This document shows positions 25,566 to 34,830 of a stretch of DNA of 64,000 nucleotides, in pieces. How positions within the stretch are numbered: the stretch's first letter is position 1; each line of letters begins with the position of its first letter. The position numbers were made by a program, and so were the translations under genes. The stretch comes from an uncultured Dehalococcoidia bacterium (GTDB lineage: Bacteria > Chloroflexota > Dehalococcoidia > Lucifugimonadales > UBA3495): positions 3,278,608 through 3,342,607 of the forward strand of contig OX638345.1 of NCBI GenBank assembly GCA_951813535.1, read 5' to 3'. The notes below the pieces were generated by a model, which saw nothing but the letters and a program-made list of their open reading frames with translations, was not told the origin of the DNA and ran no database searches.

Positions 25566-26039
25566 CTAGACCCCGGCGTCTTTGCACACGTTGCAGGTCT
25601 TGTCGTACCACACGTACGCGGAGTTGGGTTCGTGGAAGACCTCGAAAAGCGTGACGTTGCGATACTTTCGACAATTGAAGCACAGTTCCGTGTGGTTGGG
25701 ATCCAATTGCGCGGGGATGCCGGTCTCTGCGTCAATAAACGTCTTGCGTATCCGACGCTTGGAGAACGGCAACTTCTGCAGGAAGCTTTCTTCGAATTTG
25801 AGCTTCCACACCTGACCGCCAGGCATAGGGCGGAACAACAGGCTCTGTTCGTCGTCGGGCTGCCGTTCGTCAATGAATTTTATGTAATTTTGCACCGCGC
25901 GGTGCATAGTCTCGACGACTTCTTCGTATGTATCCCCGACCGCAGGCACGTCCATTTCGACGCAAAAGCCTTCCCACGTTTCGGGATGTGAAAGTGTCCT
26001 TTTGATGTAACAAGTTAATTTTTGTGGTGTCCTGTTCAC
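25566..26039 (-). CDS. HicB-like domain protein with C-terminal zinc-binding pairs
   Basis: 157 residues from a GTG preceded by GGAG. Residues 10-50 follow the HicB antitoxin pattern: CYIKRTLSHPETWEGFCVEM, then VGDTYEEVVETMHRAVQNYIKFI. Unlike HicB, the C-terminal half has CFNC and CNVC, a probable zinc ribbon, in place of a ribbon-helix-helix or HTH. No HicA gene is present. It may be an orphan regulator that re-uses a HicB-type fold. Function unknown. Confidence 0.7.
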   Translation of the reverse strand: MNRTPQKLTCYIKRTLSHPETWEGFCVEMDVPAVGDTYEEVVETMHRAVQNYIKFIDERQPDDEQSLLFRPMPGGQVWKLKFEESFLQKLPFSKRRIRKTFIDAETGIPAQLDPNHTELCFNCRKYRNVTLFEVFHEPNSAYVWYDKTCNVCKDAGV

Positions 26040-26117
26040 GATACTCCAGGGCGATGCGCTGGAGCACCGCCCTCCTCGTCTGACATTCTGAGCTCGCGGA
26101 GTTATGGGGTTTGCGAC

Positions 26118-26543
26118 CTAGTCAAGGCCGCGGGTTCCCACCCAACCGGTTTCTGAAACGTCGATCATTTCGCCGTTGGGCCCTTCGTATTTGGTCTCCA
26201 CGTTTTGCGTGCGCGGACCGGTCATGGCGGCATGCAGAGCGTGATTCACCTCGTCCATGGGCTTGGAGTTGGCAGCGGACAGACGAGCCTCGGTCTCCTC
26301 GAGGCTTTCGACCTCGAAGCCGATGTGGTGGATACCCTCCCAGTCCTTGCCGCGCTCGCCGGCTACGGTGTCGTTCTGGAAGTCCAGGATGGCCATGTTG
26401 ATGTTGCCGTCACTGAGCATGTAGCCGTTGGCGTTGGCGCTTTCGAGCTTGGCTACTTCACGGAGCCCAAACACTTCCTGGTAGAATTTGGCGGTCTTTG
26501 CAGCGTCGTTGGTGGCGATTGCGATGTGCTTGATCTGAGGCAT
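26118..26543 (-). CDS. VOC family (glyoxalase/epimerase-like) protein
   Basis: 141 residues: KHIAIATNDAAKTAKFYQEVFGLREV starts the first module, and GIHHIGFEVESLEETEARL the second. The metal ligand His near the start and the Glu in a later strand (GEMIDVSE) fit methylmalonyl-CoA epimerase or catechol dioxygenase-like families. The C-terminal tail GWVGTRGLD is short. Substrate unknown. A clear RBS (GGAGG) lies upstream. Confidence 0.9.
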   Translation of the reverse strand: MPQIKHIAIATNDAAKTAKFYQEVFGLREVAKLESANANGYMLSDGNINMAILDFQNDTVAGERGKDWEGIHHIGFEVESLEETEARLSAANSKPMDEVNHALHAAMTGPRTQNVETKYEGPNGEMIDVSETGWVGTRGLD

Positions 26544-26822
26544 GTCATTCCTCCAAGTTGGATTTCCGTCGTTCCGTTTGACGGTTTCTCCCCTGAAAAC
26601 GGTAAGCGCAACGATAACATTTTTGCGTCGCAGGGGCTAGTGCCGCCCGTTTCCGCTTCGACACCATGCAGACGATTCCCAACTCGACATTCGTGGGAAT
26701 TCATCCACGTTGGAGATCCCTCGGACCGGCATTCGTCACGCGGGGTTCGACGCTATAACATCTCCCCAACTGCAAAAAGGAGCGCCGCAGATTCTCCAAT
26801 AACAACCGCGGGCGGCAACCCC

Positions 26823-27059
26823 ATGACCGAACCCATGACCCTCGAAGACAGGCCGGCGGTGCGCGGCATATATGCTGATGGCATCGCTACAGAGGACTCT
26901 GTAAAGCAGCACTTTTTCGAAAGCGCGGCCAGCATCGCGGTCCATCTGGCGTGCGGATTCCGCGTGCTGGGACGACGAATGCGCGTAGCCGCCTTCCACG
27001 GCGTCTGGAGAGACACGGTACTCGCGGAACGTCGCGGCACGCTGGTGGACGCGGCGTAG
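26823..27059 (+). pseudogene. internally deleted GNAT (phosphinothricin-acetyltransferase-like)
   Basis: 78 residues. The beginning VRGIYADGIATE resembles the start of Pat/Bar-type acetyltransferases, and the end, ESAASIAVHLACGFRVLGRRM.VAAFHGVWRDTVLAERR, resembles their acetyl-CoA-proximal C-terminus. The roughly 100 residues normally between them, including the acetyl-CoA loop, are absent. The frame closes neatly, so an in-frame deletion took place. It cannot be catalytic. Confidence 0.65.
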
Positions 27060-27088
27060 CCGCATCGCCTTTGAGAAGCTGGGTCGTA

Positions 27089-27116
27089 TTGCGCGGAGCC
27101 GAGGGATTGGTATAAT
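27089..27116 (+). promoter_or_regulatory. promoter of tRNA-Ile
   Basis: TTGCGC (27089-27094), 16 bases, TATAAT (27111-27116); the tRNA 5' end is 12 bases past the -10 box. Confidence 0.65.
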
Positions 27117-27128
27117 GGTAACTCCTGT

Positions 27129-27205
27129 GGGCCTGTAGCTCAGGCGGTTAGAGCGCAGTCCTGATAAGACTGAGGTCGTTGGTTCGAGTCCATCCAGGCC
27201 CACCA
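27129..27205 (+). tRNA. tRNA-Ile (GAU)
   Basis: Acceptor GGGCCTG pairs with CAGGCCC, D arm GCTC...GAGC, anticodon loop CTGATAA gives GAU, T-arm loop TTCGAGT. CCA is encoded. 77 bases in all. It is preceded by a TATAAT promoter and followed at 27359 by an intrinsic terminator; no rRNA is adjacent. Confidence 0.97.
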
Positions 27206-28006
27206 GATAAACCATACGTTGAATACGGATGCCGCATACCGGCCGACCGTTTAGCATCTTTCGCATCACAATTGAATTGGGTTGGCACACGCCAAAAGAT
27301 TGTCAAGTCGAAAACCTTTGTTACCGCTAGGCCGGTGGCAATGGTGCTGATACCCGAGAACCCGTCATCTTGACGGGTTTTTCTTTGCCTTGAGATGACG
27401 GCGTTTTTCTGGTGCTCCGGGGATTGCGGACGTTGACGCAATGTTCGAACTGCCTCCTGCGGCATGCGCAGCAAGTTGAATAGCCAGGTTAGATCCCGCG
27501 TTTGCAGCAGGATGGGAACAACCGGGTTGCTATTGCCCTTGTTTTGCGTTGGGCCGCTTTCTGCCTGCACCGCCCCCGTTCCTTATCCAGGCGCCGTTGG
27601 CACATACCGCTCTTGACAGTTTTCGCATCGCCACCGCAACGTCCGCACAAATCTTCCTGCATCCGTTTCCGGCAGTAAAGCAACCGTCTCCGAGATCAAG
27701 ATGCGGCGGGATGCGGATTCCATTGCTGCCCGCTCACGCGTACGCCGCTTTGGTGGCGTTGAATGGCGAAGAGGTGTTGCGGCGGGTCGGGAGTGGCGAG
27801 GTAGTATTCGTGACCCAGATGCAGGATGCCCAGCTTGCCACGGGAGCAGACCTGTCGCAGGAAGGTTGGCGACACTCGCATTCTCACCAGTATCAGCAGG
27901 CAGCAGGCCAGGAGCAGCCCGACCAGCAACCGTTGCAGCCGGTCGGTGGTGGTTACCGTGCTCCGGTTCAACCCTGCGCGGTCCGACCGGCCGGACTCCT
28001 CCGGAC
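27206..28006. other. no confident gene (tRNA-Ile downstream region)
   Basis: Apart from the terminator at 27359-27387, I see no supported gene. Antisense frames here end in the well-known translated tRNA phrase GWTRTNDL and are artefacts. A minus-strand frame at 27696-27971 from a TTG, with one hydrophobic helix (LLVGLLLACCLLILV), might be a small membrane protein, but nothing supports it beyond openness. Confidence 0.5.
27359..27387 (+). terminator. intrinsic terminator
   Basis: AACCCGTCA (27359-27367) pairs with TGACGGGTT (27371-27379) over a 3-base loop, followed by TTTTCTTT. A strong rho-independent terminator about 150 bases after the tRNA-Ile gene. Confidence 0.85.
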
Positions 28007-28650
28007 ATGGCGGCCGGGTCGGCCGAGCCCCGATTGGTCGAGTTGTTGCTGGTCAAGGGGGCCGACGCGGACATATATGCCGTCACCGTGGGCGGAGACA
28101 TTCCATTACACGACGCGGCGCGTGGCAGCGAGAGTCAATTGGAGGTCATCCGCCTGTTGCTGGACTGGGGGGCCGACGAAGAAATCGACCGGGCCAATAA
28201 CAACGGCAAAACCGCCCGGCACCGGGCGGCGGGCAGCCCACGGGCCGACCCCGCCGCCATTGAACTCCTGCCGGAACGGGGAGCGGATATCCTCGCCGGG
28301 ACCAAGCAGGGGGAGACGCCGCTCCATGCCGCGGCACAGTACGGGCCACGACCAGAGGTCCTCCTTGCCCTCGTCGACCACGGCGCTGACGTCAATGGCC
28401 GCGACAACGTTGGTTGGACCCCCTCATGCGTGCTTCCTGCTGCCGGGTCAGTAATCCCGAACTTCTCAGAACCGGAGGCACCGAGGGTCAAACGGCGAGG
28501 AACGTGGAAATCATCCAGCTGCTGCTTGCGAACGGCGCCGACGTGTCGGCCCGGTCTCACCATGGGCCGACGGCGTGCGAGTACGCCAAACTGGCCCCGA
28601 TTCCTTCCACCAACAGGTCCGGCCCCTGGTGTGCCCGCAACACTGCGTGA
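28007..28650 (+). pseudogene. ankyrin-repeat protein gene with a 1-base frameshift
   Basis: Five to six ankyrin repeats are readable: LVELLLVKGADADI, LEVIRLLLDWGADEEI, GKTARHRAAG...LLPERGAD, GETPLHAAAQYG...LVDHGADVNG, then GWTP. The next repeat (LMRAS...NVEIIQLLLANGADVSA) continues in another frame; adding one C within the C run at 28419-28423 restores GWTPLMRAS. No signal peptide or start is certain; an ATG at 28007 is the earliest in frame. Repaired, it would be about 215 residues of protein-protein binding repeats. The break may be real or a homopolymer error. Confidence 0.75.
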
Positions 28651-28690
28651 ACAATCCCGCCGGACTTCATGACCGTAGGATCGTCTTGCG

Positions 28691-29956
28691 ATGACTTCCA
28701 ATCGGAATTATCCCTACGGTCTGTTCGATGGCCTGTTTCGGGGTTGGTGGCTGGCGATCATCCTCTCGGCGATCGGCCTCCTGGCGTTTGGTGACGGTCT
28801 GCCCGGCCTGGCCCAGGACGTCATGATGGCCAGCCTGCCGGACATCGACGACGATTTCGAGACATGGAGTCGGTTTCGTGCGATCACGAGCTTCAGTTCG
28901 GGCCTCTTGCCGACGTTGCTGGCGCTGCCTGGAGCCTGGCTGGTGGACCGTTACGGTCCCAGGCGCGTGGCGCTCCTGGGACTGCCGGTGGCAGTCGCCG
29001 GCTACCTGGCTCTCATCGGCGCTTCGCCGGTGAACTGGGTGATGTTTCTCAGCGCCGCTCTGCTCACCGCCGGCTCGACGATTGGCTTCTCGTGGGTGCC
29101 CGCGACCACTCTCAACAACTGGTTCCACCGGCGCAAGGCGACAGCAATGGCGATACCCGTAGTCGCGTTTTCGCTTTGGCAGTGGATGATCGGTCCCGCG
29201 CTGGAGACACTGTTCGCAGCCGTCGGCTGGCGCCTGGCAGCAGCGGCCGTAGGGGCCGCGGTCCTGACCGTCGTGATGCCCCTGGCCTGGCAGATCAGGG
29301 ACAAGCCCGAAGCAAGCGGGCTTTATCCGGACGGAGTGCCGCTTCAGCCCGGCACCGTCCTGCCGGAGTACACTTGGGGCGAGGCGATGCGATCCCGGGC
29401 GTTCTGGCTGCTGGTGGTCGGCGACGCGTGTGTTTCTTCCATGGCAATACCGTTGCTGGTGCTTTCATCCCACTTCGAGTTTGGCAGCGGCCGGACCTGG
29501 GCCGGTTGGGAGTCCGTCAATGTGGTGAGGATCGCCGCCGTCCTGGCGGGCGCGCTCCTGGCCGACCGCATGCCCGTCCGGTACGTACTGGCGGGGTCGG
29601 GCGTGGCGATGGTCGCGGCGGTCGCCATGCTCGCTACCGGCACTCCCGTTGCGATTTACCTGTTTGAGATCGTCCTGGCGACAGCGCTGGGCGCATCGAA
29701 CGCGGCGCGTCTGGCGGCGCGTGGCATCTATTTCGGACGGCGCAGTTTTGCCACCATTGCGGCCACCGGAGTGTTCGTGATCACTCCATTCCAGCCGTTG
29801 GCAACGTTCGGGCTGCTCGGCTTGTCGGAACTCATCGACGGTTACTTTCTCCCGCTGTCAATTGGGCTGGCCGGATGCGTAATCGGCGCGGTAGCCTACC
29901 TGTTGGCCGGGCCGCCTCGGTTGGCTCCATCACAGCAAGCCCAGGCGGAAAGTTGA
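28691..29956 (+). CDS. MFS transporter
   Basis: 421 residues with about 12 hydrophobic segments. The loop between helices 2 and 3 reads GAWLVDRYGPRRVALLG, the MFS signature (GxxxDRxGxR). The mid-protein loop has ASGLYPDG, a phrase common in oxalate/formate-antiporter-type and related MFS members. It is an integral membrane secondary transporter for an unknown small molecule, likely an organic acid. It begins just after the frameshifted ankyrin gene and is followed 66 bp downstream by a lipoprotein gene. Confidence 0.9.
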   Translation: MTSNRNYPYGLFDGLFRGWWLAIILSAIGLLAFGDGLPGLAQDVMMASLPDIDDDFETWSRFRAITSFSSGLLPTLLALPGAWLVDRYGPRRVALLGLPVAVAGYLALIGASPVNWVMFLSAALLTAGSTIGFSWVPATTLNNWFHRRKATAMAIPVVAFSLWQWMIGPALETLFAAVGWRLAAAAVGAAVLTVVMPLAWQIRDKPEASGLYPDGVPLQPGTVLPEYTWGEAMRSRAFWLLVVGDACVSSMAIPLLVLSSHFEFGSGRTWAGWESVNVVRIAAVLAGALLADRMPVRYVLAGSGVAMVAAVAMLATGTPVAIYLFEIVLATALGASNAARLAARGIYFGRRSFATIAATGVFVITPFQPLATFGLLGLSELIDGYFLPLSIGLAGCVIGAVAYLLAGPPRLAPSQQAQAES

Positions 29957-30021
29957 CGCAGCGAATCCGGCGTACGTTTTGTAGTCGCTTTCCGACTTGG
30001 TTTGGGCCTTTCCCGTTTGGA

Positions 30022-30579
30022 ATGGCGTCGGGCAACCTTGCGATCGTGCTGGCGGTGATCACACTGGTTGTATCCGCGTGCCACGGATCTCCGGCCGATT
30101 TGCCGGCTGACTCGGAACACGAGATCACGCCACGGAAGCAGGGCTTGGCAGCTATACCGTCGGTCGAGCCGGCTCCGACCTACCCGACGTCAGCAACTGC
30201 ACGGCCGACCCGGTCGGCTGTCGAGGCAGTTTCCCCAACACCGCGCCCAACACCGTCTCCTACCTTTCCGTCTCCCACGCCAACCCTGCACCGGGAATGG
30301 TCTGTCCTGGAGACGACCGTAGAAGGCAAGACCGTCACGGTGGACCTGCACATGTATGCTGCTGTAGACGTCCGAGTAGCTTTGGGAGGCAGAAAACCGG
30401 AGTTGGTGGAATGGTCCGGCGGATCCCTGCGGCATGTGTTCCGCGAGGTACCCGCCGGCAACCACGAGGTGGAGGTCTCCGACGTGACGGGATCCTCCGA
30501 AACTTTCGAAGTCGTGGTGCCGGACCCACGCGCCAAGGCCGCGATGCCAAGTGGTCCCGGCTCACGAGATCGTCCTTGA
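30022..30579 (+). CDS. lipoprotein with Pro/Thr-rich linker
   Basis: 185 residues from the ATG at 30022. The signal peptide MASGNLAIVLAVITLVVSAC ends in a lipobox, with the lipidated Cys at 20. A Pro/Ser/Thr-rich linker (TPRPTPSPTFPSPTPTL) spaces a small beta-rich domain (VTVDLHMYAAVDVRVALGG...EVEVSDVTGSSETFEVVVP) from the membrane. The domain resembles the immunoglobulin-like second domain of the lipoprotein at 10920 (EIQVSL.TND...TITIP) only in outline. The C-terminus SRDRP may be short because the frame could be shifted near 30560. Confidence 0.65.
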   Translation: MASGNLAIVLAVITLVVSACHGSPADLPADSEHEITPRKQGLAAIPSVEPAPTYPTSATARPTRSAVEAVSPTPRPTPSPTFPSPTPTLHREWSVLETTVEGKTVTVDLHMYAAVDVRVALGGRKPELVEWSGGSLRHVFREVPAGNHEVEVSDVTGSSETFEVVVPDPRAKAAMPSGPGSRDRP

Positions 30580-30735
30580 CCCGTCGGTACCGCTCGCTGG
30601 AGACACGGTTGGGACCACCGTTTGGGTGACGCTGAAGACCGGTGGTGGCAGAGACTCCGCAACCTCGAATGCTAGCCCCAAGCCATATGCAGGAACCACG
30701 CGGTTCGAGGGCATGCGGAAGCCGTGGACGACTAG

Positions 30736-30870
30736 CAGCGTGTCCGAGAGATGCAGTTATTGATGCGTTGGCGTAAGACGGTCCGAGTACTGCTCCGACG
30801 GTGGGTGGTGGAATGCACCTTCGGTCGGCTGAACCAGCAGCGGCGATCGAGCAAGGATTGCGAAGCATAG
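30736..30870 (+). pseudogene. IS5-family transposase C-terminal remnant
   Basis: Read directly: a short frame ends LLRRWVVECTFGRLNQQRRSSKDCEA then TAG. It matches the end of IS5-type DDE transposases (RWVVERTFaWLnrcRRLsKDyE), including the DDE Glu region, where E is kept but R is C. Only about 40 residues are left, and no inverted repeats are recognisable. It is an insertion-sequence scar. Confidence 0.8.
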
Positions 30871-30994
30871 CGTGTAGCCACAGAAACCTGGATCTGCATC
30901 TCAATAACCGGCCCCACGCTTCGCAGGCTGATCCGCCTTTCTCCTATTGAGACACCCCCAGACGTCGAATTGTCGGTGGTCGGGCCTTCCCGTC

Positions 30995-32122
30995 CTACAG
31001 CGCAAACGGAAGATTGGCCGCGAGGTTGTTTTCGGTACGGAACGGGCCCCAATTGCGTGGGATGTTGAGCAGTGGGTCTTCCAGATTGTCCACGCTGCTC
31101 TGGCCGCAATAGGCCATGGCGCGGTTGAATTCCTCCCGCAGCAATTCAAGCATATGATGGACCCCTTCGGCGCCGTTCACGGCGAGGCCCCAGTAAAGGG
31201 GCCGTCCAACGGCGACGGCCGTGGCGCCCAATGCCAACGCCTTCAACACGTCGCTGCCGCGCCGAACGCCCGAGTCGACGTATACCTCCACCCGTTCCTT
31301 GGTGGCGGCGGCAATCTCGGGCACCATCTCGATGCTGGACATCGTATCGTCAAACCGTCGTCCCCCGTGGGTTGAAACCAGGATTCCGTTGACCCCGTGC
31401 TCCACGGCCATGCGGGCGTCTTCGGCGACGCGGACTCCCTTCAACACCAGCGGCAGATCGGTCAGACTGCGCAGCCAGTCCAGCTCGCGCCAGGTGAGGG
31501 GTGGGCATTGCGGCATGTCCCAGGCCGGCGGTTCGCCCGCACCGTCTGTTGCAGCAGCAGGGTTTAGCGTTTCACGGAAGTTGCCGTACTCACCCGGGCG
31601 CTCATAGCGATTGCGCAAATCCCGCTCTTTGGGACTGGGAAAGGGCGCGTCGACGGTGAGGACGATGGCCCCGAAACCGGCGGCTTCCGCACGTTTCACC
31701 AGGTTCTCCGTCAGGTCGTAGCCACGATGAGACAGCTGGAACCACAGCGGACCCGTTGCCGCTTCGGCGATTTCTTCCATGCTGCAGTTGGACGAAGTGC
31801 TGCACATCATCAGCGTGTTGGACATTCCCGCCCCGCGCGCGGTGGCGCGCTCCGCCTCCGGATGAGCGTTGAGGTGAGAGTCCGTTGGCGCGATCATCAC
31901 CGGAAAGCTGATGTCGGTTCCCAGGACGGTGGTCGAAGTCTTGCGCTCCGTGGTATCGCGCATAAATCGCGGTCTCAGCGTCAGCGCTTCGAAAGCGGTG
32001 CGGTTTCGGGCCGTGGTGATCTCGTCCATCGCGCCGGCTTCGATGAACACCCAATTGTTGTGGGGCAGAATGTGCCTGGCGCGTGCCTCGTAATCGTAGA
32101 GGCTGATTGGATCCATTCGCAC
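30995..32122 (-). CDS. FMN-dependent alpha-hydroxy-acid oxidase/dehydrogenase
   Basis: 375 residues of the lactate/glycolate oxidase family. The FMN-binding barrel shows PVMIAPTDSHLNAHPEAE, WFQLSH, VLKGV with the catalytic Lys, STHGGRRFD with the active-site His, and DSGVRRGSDVLKALALGA for phosphate binding. The normal SNHGG is here STHGG, which is unusual. It should oxidise an L-2-hydroxy acid using FMN. It stands alone, flanked by pseudogene debris. Confidence 0.93.
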   Translation of the reverse strand: MRMDPISLYDYEARARHILPHNNWVFIEAGAMDEITTARNRTAFEALTLRPRFMRDTTERKTSTTVLGTDISFPVMIAPTDSHLNAHPEAERATARGAGMSNTLMMCSTSSNCSMEEIAEAATGPLWFQLSHRGYDLTENLVKRAEAAGFGAIVLTVDAPFPSPKERDLRNRYERPGEYGNFRETLNPAAATDGAGEPPAWDMPQCPPLTWRELDWLRSLTDLPLVLKGVRVAEDARMAVEHGVNGILVSTHGGRRFDDTMSSIEMVPEIAAATKERVEVYVDSGVRRGSDVLKALALGATAVAVGRPLYWGLAVNGAEGVHHMLELLREEFNRAMAYCGQSSVDNLEDPLLNIPRNWGPFRTENNLAANLPFAL

Positions 32123-32448
32123 GGTTGGCCTCCTCGTAATGTTTCAGCATTGCAGGACTGCGTTGATGGCAAGAGCTGCCTTGCCACCGGCAGCCTCCGA
32201 TAAGCAGGCGGAACGGAACGGTAGCATGTCGCCCAAGACCTTTCAATTCGTGCTGCCTCATCACTCCCGTTTCGGCATGCCTTTCTGTCGACTTGCCCAG
32301 GACCCCAACAACGATCGCTGATCGGCTTTCGGGGCGAGTGCGGGGCCACAAACCGTTTCAGTCCTGACAGTGGAACGGCGACTTGACAATCAATATGCCC
32401 AATCGCCTCGGGTGCGTTCCTACCGGTCACCGTTATCGCTGCACGGTC
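32123..32448. other. no supported gene
   Basis: Between the hydroxy-acid oxidase start and the ABC-permease fragment there is no gene I can support. The minus-strand frame that continues the permease through here shows no permease similarity. Confidence 0.5.
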
Positions 32449-32772
32449 CGGGGAGTCAAGCAGGTCCCTCAGGCCGTCGCCCAGGTGGTTGAACCCCAGG
32501 AAGGCGTTGAATTTTGCGGTCCCGGACATCAGCAGCAGTCGGGGAGCGGTCCGCAGGTGCGGGCGAGCGTCGTTGAGCGTAGCGCCCCATTCCGCCGTCG
32601 GGGGTTCAGCACAGAGTCCCAAGAAGCTCAGACCGGCGATGCCCAGGATGATCCAGCCCACGTCCAGAGAAGCGATGATTGTGATGGGCCCGGAGATGTC
32701 GGGGGCGATGCGCCTGAGGATGATGCCCAGACCGCTTGCGCCTGCAGCGCGCGCCGCCATCACGTACTCCAC
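32449..32772 (-). pseudogene. dipeptide ABC transporter permease (DppC-like) C-terminal fragment
   Basis: 108 residues match the end of DppC/OppC permeases: EYVMAARAAGASGLGIILRRIAP (the EAA loop that contacts the ATPase), GWIILGIAGLSFLGL, PPTAEWGATLNDARPHLRTAP, and NHLGDGLRDLLD. The N-terminal ~180 residues with the first membrane helices are absent, and no stop appears where homologues end. Nearby there are no dpp genes, so this is leftover from a lost transporter. Confidence 0.8.
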
Positions 32773-33507
32773 ACCGAGTCCTTGTTGGTCAGCGACGCCC
32801 TGGAGGCCGCTGCCGGAACAACATCAACAAGGATGACGCTTATCCCACTAGTTGACGGGATGTAACTCCGTGCGGGTGGTCCACCCGGGCCGGGTGCGCG
32901 CCTTCGTCAAAGCCTGCGGCTACGACGCCAATGCCAGTGACCCGGGTAGGAGCCCGGCCTAAGGTTGACTGCCTTGGCCCGGATGCGTAACCTCTGTGGT
33001 CAGATTTCGCCCGTGCGCCCGCTCGTTTGCTCCCGTGCCTACAGGTATAGGCCATGCCCGCCCCGACCATCGCGATAGCGCCCGAGCGTGCTGGCCGTCC
33101 TGACCAACGCTGCCGATAGCGTCTCGGGCCGTGTGCCACCATTTTTCATATATCATCTCGTCTAGCACTGACGGGGTGGCGACAGCGGGAACCGGTGAAA
33201 CGTCAACGCATGATAAATCGGCTGTACCTCGAACAAAACGGATTGGGAGCGCTATTTTTTGACCCTTCGTGGTCAAGCGTGAAACCCCAAAATGGTGGCT
33301 CCAGCCCACCATTTCCAACCCTGAGTGACGCTGTGAAACGCGCCCGGTTGGCCCGCGAGCAGTTCCGCCGAACGCGTAACCGCGGTCCGTTTGGCTATTG
33401 CGCGTTGCCCGCGCCGCAGCCTCCTGTGATATGCCGGTCTCTCGGCGCCAATCGTGTGAATCCGTTCCCGTCCAATCCTTTGCGCCTCTGGCCTGTGGTT
33501 ATGTGAG
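32773..33507. other. no supported gene
   Basis: Open frames here are short and unlike proteins. The only clear structure is an inverted repeat at 33290-33314 (AAATGGTGG...CCACCATTT with a 7-base loop), which mimics a tRNA T-arm but has no matching acceptor arm. Confidence 0.5.
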
Positions 33508-34200
33508 ATGGTTGATTTCAGCGGCATTGAATGGGTGAGCTTCGACTGCTACGGGACCCTCGTTGATTGGGAAACGGGAATCTCCTCAGCGGTGTCACAG
33601 GCATTGGAACCGTACGGTGTTCGCCAGACTACGGCCGAGATACTGGCGCTTTTCGCCGAGCTTGAGCCTCAGGCGCAAAGTTCGGGCGGCTATAAAGATT
33701 ACCGTGTCGCCCTGCGCGAAGTGATGGCGATGATTGGCGGCAGGTTGGGTGTTCCGTTTACTGAGGACGAGGCGAACTCTCTCCCCAAGTCCTTGCCGGA
33801 CTGGCCGGTTTTTTCCGATGTCCAGGCCGCGCTGGAAATCCTCAAACAGCGGTACAAACTCGCGATTATCTCCAATGTCGACGACGACCTGTTTGCGGGG
33901 TCGGCCCAAGCGCTGGGGGTCGAGTTTGACGCCGTGATCACCTCCCAGCAGGTGCAGGCGTACAAACCCAATCTCATCAACTTTGAAGCCGCCGCCGCTG
34001 CGATGGCGGTCGACAAGGAGCGCTGGCTCCACGTCGGAGAGAGCCTGTACCATGATATCGGGCCGGCCAACCAGTTTGGCATTGCGTCGGTATGGGTGAG
34101 CCGTGCCGACCGCGGCGGCGGAACCCGGCCGACCGATGCCGTCCCCGATCTGGTCGTCCCTGACCTGGCGGCGCTGGCAAAAATGATGGTTCCGTCCTGA
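33508..34200 (+). CDS. HAD-superfamily hydrolase (type II haloacid dehalogenase-like)
   Basis: 230 residues with all HAD motifs: motif I SFDCYGTLVDW (nucleophile Asp at 13), motif II IISNVDDD, motif III Lys in QAYKPN, and motif IV HVGESLYHDIGPA. The Cys in DCYGT and the cap insert fit the L-2-haloacid dehalogenase group, but phosphatase activity is also possible. There is no obvious ribosome site; ATG at 33508. Confidence 0.9.
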   Translation: MVDFSGIEWVSFDCYGTLVDWETGISSAVSQALEPYGVRQTTAEILALFAELEPQAQSSGGYKDYRVALREVMAMIGGRLGVPFTEDEANSLPKSLPDWPVFSDVQAALEILKQRYKLAIISNVDDDLFAGSAQALGVEFDAVITSQQVQAYKPNLINFEAAAAAMAVDKERWLHVGESLYHDIGPANQFGIASVWVSRADRGGGTRPTDAVPDLVVPDLAALAKMMVPS

Positions 34201-34320
34201 ATCTGCGTGTGGTCGGAGCGCAACGCGCCAAACTGAACCGGCACTTTCCCGGGGCGACAAATGCCGTCGCTGAAGAATTGCATGCGCGCCGAGATTGGAA
34301 TACGGCCCAAGGACGGTCGT

Positions 34321-34830
34321 GTTCCCCTGCGAACAGAAATCGTTGATGAATGGCGCGCCCGGCTGGGCCAGAATCACGACGCCTCAGCCGGCGTGTGGCT
34401 CGTGTCGTGGAAACAGGCGACTGGCAGACTTTAGTCGCCCATCCCGATTCGGTGGACGAAGCCCTGTGCTTTGGCTGGGCCGACTCGAGGCCCAATAATC
34501 TCGACAATGATCGCGCCATGCGGCTCTTCACGCCTCGCCGCCCGAAGGGCCCCCTGGTCGATCATCAGCAAGGGAAAGGCAGCGCGCCTGATGGAGGTTG
34601 ACCGCATGGCCCGCGCCGGTATGCGGCTGGTGGAGTCGGCGCAGGCAAACGGAGCATCAACGGTTTACGATGAGATGAGGACTTGGTCATTCCCGATGAC
34701 CTGTCCTCAGTGCTGGCGAGCAACGAAACCGCCCGGACATACTTCGAGAATTTTTCCGCCTCGTCCAAGAAGAACATCCCCCGGTGGATAGAATCCGCCC
34801 GCACGCCTGCGACCAAGTCCAATCGTGTCG
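34321..34830 (+). pseudogene. YdeI/OmpD-associated family gene, multiply frameshifted
   Basis: Four pieces of one YdeI-like protein are read in alternating frames: EWRARLGQNHDASAGVWLVSWK, then SVDEALCFGWADSRPNNLDNDR..FTPRRP, then WSIISKGKAARLMEVDRMA.AGMRLVESAQANG, then IPDDLSSVLASNETARTYFENFSASSKKNIPRWIESARTPATKSNRV. The order matches intact relatives of about 190 residues. At least three frameshifts and an in-frame TAG disrupt it. It abuts the end of mutS on the other strand. Confidence 0.85.

Noticed and set aside
27148-27570. 140-residue minus-strand frame
   Set aside because: Its end reads GWTRTNDL, the familiar false translation across a tRNA gene.
27696-27971. Possible small membrane protein (minus strand, TTG start)
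   Set aside because: One hydrophobic stretch but no ribosome site, no ATG and no recognised relatives; mentioned only within the gap entry.
33290-33314. T-arm-like inverted repeat, possible tRNA
   Set aside because: No acceptor, D or anticodon arm could be fitted around it.
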